DNA from: Kitasatospora sp. NBC_01250
GTDB lineage: Bacteria; Actinomycetota; Actinomycetes; Streptomycetales; Streptomycetaceae
Assembly: GCF_036226465.1 (NCBI RefSeq)
Contig: NZ_CP108476.1
Span: forward strand, 5,890,001 to 5,954,000
Length of the DNA stretch: 64,000 nt
Direction: 5' to 3'
In this document: in pieces, positions 58,408 through 64,000 of the stretch
Layout: each line of letters begins with the position of its first letter
How positions within the stretch are numbered: the first letter of the stretch is position 1
Position numbers and translations under genes: made by a program
The notes under the pieces: model-generated
What the model saw: the letters and a program-made list of their open reading frames with translations, nothing else
Databases searched by the model: none
Told to the model about the DNA's origin: nothing

Positions 58408-58956
58408 GTGAGCACCGATCCCGTCATCGCCCCCGCCGCCGGCCAGGCTGACCCGTCCGGCCGTCCGGCCGCCGCCCGGGCGGCGACCGCCAAGCCCGCC
58501 GGACGGCCCTGCTCGATCGCCGCCGCGCTGCAGATCCTGGGGGAGAAGTGGGCGCTGCTCGCCGTGCGCGAGCTGTTCTACGGCAACCACCGCTTCGACC
58601 GGATCGTGCGCAACACCGGTGCCCCGCGGGACCGGCTCACCGCCCGGCTGCGGGCGCTGGAGGAGGCCGGCGTGGTCGAGCGCCGGCTCTACCAGGAGCG
58701 CCCGGCCCGCTACGAGTACCACCTGACCCGGGCGGGCCGTGAGCTGGCCCCGGTCACCCAGGCGCTGCTCGTCTGGGGCGACCGCTGGGCCGTGACCGAG
58801 CCGCCCGTCACCCTGTGCCACACGGGCGGCGGACAGGCCGAGCACGAGCTGGATCCGGCCTGGGTCTGCCGCTGCTGCGGCGAGGAGGTCGTGCAGGGTT
58901 CCCTCACCCTCGACATCCACACCCCGGGCTGGGAGCGGTCCGGCCCGCTGGGCTGA
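58408..58956 (+). CDS. HxlR-family winged-helix transcriptional regulator
   Basis: A 182-residue MarR/HxlR-type DNA-binding protein: 35 disordered N-terminal residues, then CSIAAALQILGEKWALLAVRELFYGNHRFDRIVRNTGAPRDRLTARLRALEEAGVVERRLYQERPARYEYHLTRAGREL, the canonical HxlR winged helix including a first Cys that in some members senses oxidants or aldehydes. A C-terminal CRCC motif (AWVCRCCGEEV) and an additional Cys in VTLCHTGG are unusual and could bind metal. Target unknown; probably not the upstream TPM gene, which has its own terminator. Confidence 0.9.
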   Translation: MSTDPVIAPAAGQADPSGRPAAARAATAKPAGRPCSIAAALQILGEKWALLAVRELFYGNHRFDRIVRNTGAPRDRLTARLRALEEAGVVERRLYQERPARYEYHLTRAGRELAPVTQALLVWGDRWAVTEPPVTLCHTGGGQAEHELDPAWVCRCCGEEVVQGSLTLDIHTPGWERSGPLG

Positions 58957-58984
58957 CCCGCGCCGCGCACCATAGGCTCGGGGG

Positions 58985-59263
58985 ATGCACGAAAACGTCC
59001 GAGCCACCGCCTGGGTGCGGGGCACCGTCCAGCGCGTCGGCTTCCGCTGGTGGACCAGGGCCCGAGCGCTGGAGATCGGCCTGACCGGCTACGCGAGCAA
59101 CCTCGACGACGGCCGGGTCCAGGTGGTGGCCGAGGGCACGCACGCCGACTGCGAGCTGCTGCTGGCCCTGCTGCGGGGCCCCGGAACGCCGGGCCGGGTC
59201 ACCGGGGTGACCGAGATCTGGAGCGCGACCGGCGACGGGTACGACAGCTTTGCCATCCGCTGA
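58985..59263 (+). CDS. acyP: Acylphosphatase
   Basis: Hydrolyses acyl phosphates; 92 residues. [22 protein letters not shown] contains the phosphate-binding loop with the catalytic Arg (VQRVGFR), and [17 protein letters not shown] holds the catalytic Asn. TAGGCT lies 6 nt before the ATG, with no ribosome site: a likely leaderless transcript. It sits 3 genes upstream of smc, as in relatives. Confidence 0.95.
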   Translation: MHENVRATAWVRGTVQRVGFRWWTRARALEIGLTGYASNLDDGRVQVVAEGTHADCELLLALLRGPGTPGRVTGVTEIWSATGDGYDSFAIR

Positions 59264-59622
59264 GCGGGTGACGTGATGGTTGCCATCAGGGCCTACCCGT
59301 GGTTAACTCCGCATCGTGCAGTGATCCACCGTCCCTCCGGTGGCACGGTCCGCTGCCCGTGGCGTGAGTCGACCGCCATGCAGGTGACAGCGGGGTTGTA
59401 GCACGCGGTGATCGTGTTGACCCGTACGGTCTTTGGTGAGACGCTGGAAGCCCGCGCACGCGACCGTGATTTCGGGCAGGGTCATGCCCTGTGGCCGTAC
59501 ATCCACAGTGTCTGACCTGTGTTGCCAGCTCGGCTGCCCTGGATTCGCCAGCGCGCGCGTCACCCCTTCCCCTCGACCTGTACCGTACCGGTTCGGTCAC
59601 TCAGCGTGGAGGACCATACATC
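59264..59622. other. Gap between acyP and the small coiled-coil gene
   Basis: 359 bp without a supported gene. It contains a short perfect palindrome TGATGG-TTG-CCATCA (59274-59288) and a weak CCACCG/CGGTGG stem (59326-59343) that may end acyP. GC content is lower than in flanking genes, so a promoter for the next gene is likely but no convincing -35/-10 pair stands out. Confidence 0.4.
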
Positions 59623-59826
59623 ATGGCAAAGGCGCTTCTCGGGTACGTCGGCGGCCCCGACCCGCGAATGCTGTCCGAGATGCGGCGGCTTCAGCAGCGC
59701 GTCCAGGACCTGGAAGCCGAACTCGTTCGGATGCAGGCCGAGAACGACGCGCTGGTCGCGGTCGCTGACGAGCACTCCCTGCTCGACAGCATCGACCTGG
59801 GACAGCGGGAGCCCGCACTCACCTGA
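59623..59826 (+). CDS. Tiny conserved coiled-coil protein, 67 aa
   Basis: AKALLGYVGGPDPRMLSEMRRLQQRVQDLEAELVRMQAENDALVAVADEHSLLDSIDLGQREPALT: a short N-terminal strand and loop (GYVGGPDPR), then a clear heptad coiled coil (about 18-50, MRRLQQRVQDLEAELVRMQAENDAL) and an acidic tail. GGAGG lies about 10 nt before the ATG. No known function; I recall similar proteins at this place in Streptomyces, next to smc, which suggests a partner role, but that is inference. It is followed by a 9-bp hairpin. Confidence 0.85.
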   Translation: MAKALLGYVGGPDPRMLSEMRRLQQRVQDLEAELVRMQAENDALVAVADEHSLLDSIDLGQREPALT

Positions 59827-60148
59827 AAGCAACACCGACTCGACCGGATGGAGACCGGGCGGGTCAGCCGTACGTGGATGTGTTTCGCTCCGCGTCGGGG
59901 TCGTGCGTGATCCCGGACGGAACGCGATCATCAGGGACGCCCTCACCGGCGTCCCTTCGTCGTCTCTCCCCTTGCCTGTGGCCCCCACCTGCCGCCCCTC
60001 GCCTGCTACCGGGGCCCTGACCTTCATTTTGTCTGAGGCTGCCCACGGCCAGCCCTCCCGAAACCGCCGCGCCGGGCGGATACAGTCGGGGCGCGGGAAG
60101 CCCGTGGGACCTCTCGCGGGACACGGGAAGCGGTAGGGAGAGCAGCGC
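59827..60148. promoter_or_regulatory. Gap before smc, with terminator and probable smc promoter
   Basis: Holds the hairpin at 59933-59956, then a pyrimidine-rich stretch and GATACAGT around 60078-60085, a plausible -10 about 65 bp before the smc start. No gene seen. Confidence 0.4.
59933..59956 (+). terminator. Terminator after the coiled-coil gene
   Basis: A perfect 9-bp stem AGGGACGCC/GGCGTCCCT (59933-59941 with 59948-59956) and 6-nt loop, about 107 nt after the stop. Confidence 0.65.
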
Positions 60149-63100
60149 GTGCACCTCAAGAGTCTGACGCTGCGCGGCTTCAAGTCCTTCGCCTCGGCCA
60201 CCACGCTGCGCTTCGAGCCGGGCATCACCTGCGTGGTCGGCCCGAACGGCTCCGGCAAGTCCAACGTGGTCGACGCGCTCTCCTGGGTGATGGGCGAGCA
60301 GGGCGCCAAGTCGCTGCGCGGCGGCAAGATGGAGGACGTCATCTTCGCCGGCACCAGCGGGCGTGCCGCGCTCGGCCGCGCCGAGGTCAGCCTCACCATC
60401 GACAACACCGACGGCGCGCTGCCGATCGACTACGCCGAGGTGACCATCACCCGCACGATGTTCCGCAACGGCGGCAGCGAGTACGCGCTGAACGGCGACG
60501 CCTGCCGGCTGCTGGACATCCAGGAGTTGCTCTCCGACTCCGGGATCGGCCGCGAGATGCACGTGATCGTGGGCCAGGGCCGGCTCGACTCCGTGCTGCA
60601 GGCCGACCCGATGGGCCGCCGCGCCTTCATCGAGGAGGCCGCCGGAGTGCTCAAGCACCGCAAGCGCAAGGAGAAGGCGCTGCGGAAGCTGGACGCGATG
60701 GCGGCCAACCTCAACCGGGTGCAGGACCTGGTCGCCGAACTGCGCCGCCAGCTCGGCCCGCTCGGCCGGCAGGCCAGGATCGCCCGCCGGGCGGCCGGCA
60801 TCCAGGCCGAGCTGCGCGACGCCCGGCTGCGGCTGCTCGCCGACGACCTGCTGACGCTGCGTCAGGCCATACAGGCCGAGGTGGCCGACGAACTCGCCCT
60901 GCGGCTGCGGCAGTCCACGGTCGAGCAGGAACTGCAGCGCACCCGGCAGCGCGAGGCGGTGCTGGAGGCCCAGGTCGAGCAGCTCGGGCCGCGCCTGGAG
61001 GCCGGCCGGCAGGCCTGGTACCGGCTCTCCGCCCTGGTCGAGCGGACCCGCGGCACGATCACCCTGGCCGAGGCCAGGGTCCGGCACGCCGAGACCGAGC
61101 GGCAGGGCGAGGAGCGGCGTGGCCGCGACCCGGAGGAGCTGGCCGCGGAGGCCGCGCGGGTGCGCACCGAGGAGGCCGCGCTGACCGAGGCGCTGGAGGC
61201 GGCTGCCGATGCGCTCGCCGAGGCGGTGGAGGCCCGCGCCGGTGCCGAGCGTGCGCTCGGCACCGAGGAGCAGCGGCTCAGGGCGGCCGCCCGGGCGGTG
61301 GCCGACCGCCGCGAGGGTCTGGCCCGGCTGCAGGGCCAGGCCGCCGCGGCGGCCAGCCGGGCGGCGGGCGCACAGGCCGAGATCGACCGGCTGGCGGCCG
61401 CCAGGGACGAGGCCGCGGTGCGGGCCGAGGCTGCGCAGGCCGAGTTCGAGCTGCTCCGGGAGCAGGTGGCCGGACTGGAGACCGGCGACGAACAGCTCGC
61501 GGACACGCACGAGCAGGCGCGCGAGCAACTGGCCGGCGCCGAGCAGGCGCTGAGCGCCGCCCGGGAGGCGCAGAGCGCGGCCGAGCGGGAACGCGCCGCG
61601 CTCAACGCGCGTCATGAGGCGCTCTCGCTCGGCCTGCGCCGCAAGGACGGCACCGGCGCGCTGCTGGGCGCCGCCGAGCGCCTGGCCGGCGTGCTCGGCC
61701 CGGCGGCCGAACTGCTCACCGTGGCCCACGGCCACGAGGTGGCCGTGGCCGCGGCGCTGGGGGCGGTGGCCGACGCCGTCGCGGTGGCCGACCTCGACAC
61801 GGCCGTCGGCGCGCTGCGCCTGCTGCGCGAGGCGGACGCCGGGCGGGCGGCGCTGCTGATCGCCGGCACCCAGCCGGCCGACCTTGCGCTCACCGGCCTG
61901 GCGCGCACCGACCAGGAACCGAGCGGCCCGGAACCGGGCGGTGTGGAACTGCCCGACCTGGCGCCGTTCGGCGCCCGCTGGGCCGCCGAGCTGGTGGACG
62001 GCCCCGCCGGCCTGCTGCCCGCCGTGCGCGCGCTGCTGCACCGCACCGCCGTGGTCGCCGACCTGGCCGCCGCCCGGCGCCTGCTCGCCACCCACCCGCG
62101 GCTGACCGTCGTCACCGCCGAGGGCGATCTGCTCGCCGCCGCGCTCGCCCAGGGCGGCTCGGCAGGCCCGCCCAGCCAGCTGGAGACCCAGGCCGCCGTC
62201 GACGCGGCGGCCCGCGCGATCGAGGAGCTGACCGGGCGCTGCGCCGAGCTGGCCGAGCGGCTGGCGCAGGCCAAGGAGCACCGCAGCGAGCTGGCCGCGG
62301 CGGTCGAGCAGCTGGCCACCGACCGCCGCCGGGCCGAGAAGCAGCGGGCCGAGGTGGCCGGCTCGCTGGGCCGGCTCGGCGGGCAGGCCAGGGCCGCCGC
62401 CGGTGAGGCCGAGCGCACCACGGCGGCCGTCGAGCGGGCCGAGCAGGGCCTGGCCGCGGCGGCCGACGCCGCCGAGGAGCTGGCCGCCAGGCTCGCAGCG
62501 GCCGAGGAACTGGCGGACGAGGAGAGCGAAGAGCCCGACTCGGCCGAGCGCGACCGGCTGGCCGAGCTGGGCACCGCGGCCCGGCAGGCCGAGCTGGAGG
62601 CCCGGCTGGCGGTGCGCACCCATGAGGAACGCGTCCGCTCGCTGGCCGGTCGGGCCGAGAGCCTGGACCGCGCGGCCCGCGCCGAGCGCGAGGCGCGGGC
62701 CCGCGCCGCCGAGCGCCGCAAGCGCGCCGAGCGGCACGCCCGGGTGGCCGGTGCGGTGGCCGCCGGCGCCCGCGCGCTGCTCACCTGCCTGGAGGTCTCG
62801 CTGGGCCGGGCCGAGGCCGAGCGCACCGCCGTCGAGCAGGCCAGGGCGGAGCGCGAGACGGTGCTGCGCCAGATCCGCGAGCGCGGCCGGGAGTTGAAGG
62901 ACGAGCTGGACAAGCTGGTCGACGCCGGTCACCGCGACGAGGTGCTGCGGGCCGAGAAGCGGTTGCGGATCGAGCAGTTGGAGACCCGGGCCCTGGAGGA
63001 GTTCGGCATCGAGGGCGAGGAACTGCTGAGCGGCTACGGGCCGGACCAGCCGGTGCCGCCCCCGCTCGACGAGGCAGCGGACAAGGAACCGGACAAGGAT

Positions 63101-63940
63101 CCGGACAAGGAGCCGGCCGGGGGACCGGGCAAGGAGTCCGCGAAGGAGCCCGGCAAGCAGCCCGGCAAGGACGGGCGGCCGTCGGGCGAGAGCCGTCCCT
63201 ACGTCCGCGCCGAGCAGGAGAAGCGACTGCGCGCGGCCGAGAAGGCTTTCCAGCAGCTGGGCCGGGTCAACCCGCTGGCCCTGGAGGAGTTCGCCGCGCT
63301 GGAGGAGCGCCACCAGTTCCTCGGCGAGCAGTTGGAGGACCTCAAGAAGAGCCGGCGCGACCTGCTGGAGATCGTCCGGGACGTGGACCAGCGGGTGGAG
63401 GAGCTCTTCACCGCCGCCTACCGCGACACCGCTGCCCAGTTCGAGGGCGTGTTCGCCCGGCTGTTCCCCGGCGGTGAGGGCCGGCTGGTGCTGACCGAGC
63501 CGGACTCCATGCTCACCACCGGCGTGGAGGTGGAGGCCCGGCCGCCGGGCAAGAAGGTCAAGCGCCTGTCGCTGCTCTCCGGCGGCGAGCGCTCACTGAC
63601 GGCGGTGGCCCTGCTGGTCGCCATCTTCAAGGCCAGGCCGAGCCCGTTCTACGTGATGGACGAGGTCGAGGCGGCGCTGGACGAGACCAACCTGCGGCGG
63701 CTGATCGGGATCATGGAGGAGCTGCGGGACAGCTCCCAGCTGATCGTGATCACCCACCAGAAGCTCACCATGGAGTGTGCCGACGCGCTCTACGGCGTGA
63801 CCATGAAGGGCGACGGCATCTCCCAGGTGATCAGCCAGCGGCTGCGCGAGAAGGACCGGGAGCGGCGGCGGCCCCCGGCGCTGCCGCACCAGCAGGACGC
63901 GGCCCTCGCCGGTGGAGCCGCCCCGCGACCGGCCGACTGA
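60149..63940 (+). CDS. smc: Chromosome segregation protein SMC
   Basis: Condensin ATPase that organises and separates chromosomes with ScpA/ScpB. 1263 residues: Walker A GPNGSGKS (31-38) with VDALSWVMGEQGAKSLRGGKMEDVIFAG; long coiled-coil arms around a hinge (about 505-640, GALLGAAERLAGVLGPAAELLTVAHGHEVAVAAALGAVADAVAV); signature LLSGGERSLTAVALL (about 1141-1155) and Walker B FYVMDEVEAALDETN (about 1167-1181). An unusual low-complexity Lys/Pro/Glu/Gly insertion (about 968-1017, with repeated KEP and DKEP units) interrupts the C-terminal arm near the head. GTG start with GGGAGAG. ftsY would be expected next, outside the window. Confidence 0.97.
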   Translation: MHLKSLTLRGFKSFASATTLRFEPGITCVVGPNGSGKSNVVDALSWVMGEQGAKSLRGGKMEDVIFAGTSGRAALGRAEVSLTIDNTDGALPIDYAEVTITRTMFRNGGSEYALNGDACRLLDIQELLSDSGIGREMHVIVGQGRLDSVLQADPMGRRAFIEEAAGVLKHRKRKEKALRKLDAMAANLNRVQDLVAELRRQLGPLGRQARIARRAAGIQAELRDARLRLLADDLLTLRQAIQAEVADELALRLRQSTVEQELQRTRQREAVLEAQVEQLGPRLEAGRQAWYRLSALVERTRGTITLAEARVRHAETERQGEERRGRDPEELAAEAARVRTEEAALTEALEAAADALAEAVEARAGAERALGTEEQRLRAAARAVADRREGLARLQGQAAAAASRAAGAQAEIDRLAAARDEAAVRAEAAQAEFELLREQVAGLETGDEQLADTHEQAREQLAGAEQALSAAREAQSAAERERAALNARHEALSLGLRRKDGTGALLGAAERLAGVLGPAAELLTVAHGHEVAVAAALGAVADAVAVADLDTAVGALRLLREADAGRAALLIAGTQPADLALTGLARTDQEPSGPEPGGVELPDLAPFGARWAAELVDGPAGLLPAVRALLHRTAVVADLAAARRLLATHPRLTVVTAEGDLLAAALAQGGSAGPPSQLETQAAVDAAARAIEELTGRCAELAERLAQAKEHRSELAAAVEQLATDRRRAEKQRAEVAGSLGRLGGQARAAAGEAERTTAAVERAEQGLAAAADAAEELAARLAAAEELADEESEEPDSAERDRLAELGTAARQAELEARLAVRTHEERVRSLAGRAESLDRAARAEREARARAAERRKRAERHARVAGAVAAGARALLTCLEVSLGRAEAERTAVEQARAERETVLRQIRERGRELKDELDKLVDAGHRDEVLRAEKRLRIEQLETRALEEFGIEGEELLSGYGPDQPVPPPLDEAADKEPDKDPDKEPAGGPGKESAKEPGKQPGKDGRPSGESRPYVRAEQEKRLRAAEKAFQQLGRVNPLALEEFAALEERHQFLGEQLEDLKKSRRDLLEIVRDVDQRVEELFTAAYRDTAAQFEGVFARLFPGGEGRLVLTEPDSMLTTGVEVEARPPGKKVKRLSLLSGGERSLTAVALLVAIFKARPSPFYVMDEVEAALDETNLRRLIGIMEELRDSSQLIVITHQKLTMECADALYGVTMKGDGISQVISQRLREKDRERRRPPALPHQQDAALAGGAAPRPAD

Positions 63941-64000
63941 ACGGCCGCCGCCGGACAGGCCCGATGCCGGGGCATCCGCCCGTGGGGCGGTGCGATCACG

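Noticed and set aside
59286-59600. Minus-strand frames in the acyP downstream gap
   Set aside because: Poor codon bias, no ribosome site and no recognisable protein; treated as non-coding.

Overview
The window is chromosomal core DNA of a high-GC actinomycete, almost certainly a member of the Streptomycetaceae (Streptomyces, Kitasatospora or a close relative). Evidence: very strong G/C bias at third codon positions, frequent GTG starts, long GC hairpins as terminators, conservon (cvn) signalling operons, an HU protein with a long lysine tail, NdgR next to leuCD, and the order coaD - DivIVA-like - DUF177 - rpmF - rnc - mutM - smc. From memory, the backbone resembles the ilvC-to-smc segment of model streptomycetes; I could not run an alignment.

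Layout. 0-3 kb: ilvC (5' truncated) and serA. 3-10.3 kb: an accessory stretch with a small basic protein, a secreted subtilase, a YfhO-type membrane protein and a Uma2-like protein. 10.3-14.8 kb: leuB, ilvE and cimA, the last behind a leader-peptide attenuator. 14.9-26.4 kb: two complete conservons in tandem, both on the minus strand (cvnA-B-C-D order); their B and D genes are almost identical at DNA level while A and C have diverged. 26.4-27.3 kb: a long regulatory gap with a perfect Crp-type palindrome and an 81-residue protein carrying a duplicated motif. 27.3-30.5 kb: FAH-family enzyme, gltX, and a tRNA Gln-Glu-Glu-Glu-Gln array. 30.6-33.6 kb: ndgR divergent from leuCD. 33.7-43 kb: small conserved proteins, hupS, cofC, plsC-gpsA, ddlA, an Lrp-type RAM protein, thiL, pfkA, thiD, rpmB. 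43.4-53.3 kb: DAK-phosphatase family protein, recG, a small HTH-like protein, rsmD, coaD, DivIVA-like protein, DUF177, rpmF, rnc, mutM. 53.3-64 kb: a DMT-type transporter, an LCP cell-wall ligase with a membrane partner, a TPM-domain protein, an HxlR regulator, acyP, a tiny coiled-coil protein and smc.

How the genes work together. Branched-chain amino acid synthesis is dispersed through the first 33 kb (ilvC, leuB, ilvE, cimA, leuCD) with a likely common regulator, NdgR. gltX sits immediately before the tRNAs its product charges. plsC and gpsA are translationally coupled for phospholipid synthesis. The conservons encode membrane sensor / roadblock / small-GTPase modules. coaD-rpmF-rnc-mutM-smc is a housekeeping run for CoA, ribosome, RNA and chromosome maintenance.

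The best candidates for something new are the patchwork-identical conservon pair, the small duplicated-motif protein behind the Crp-type site next to it, and the cimA leader with two rare consecutive Ile codons. All functional statements rest on reading motifs by eye; no database search was run.
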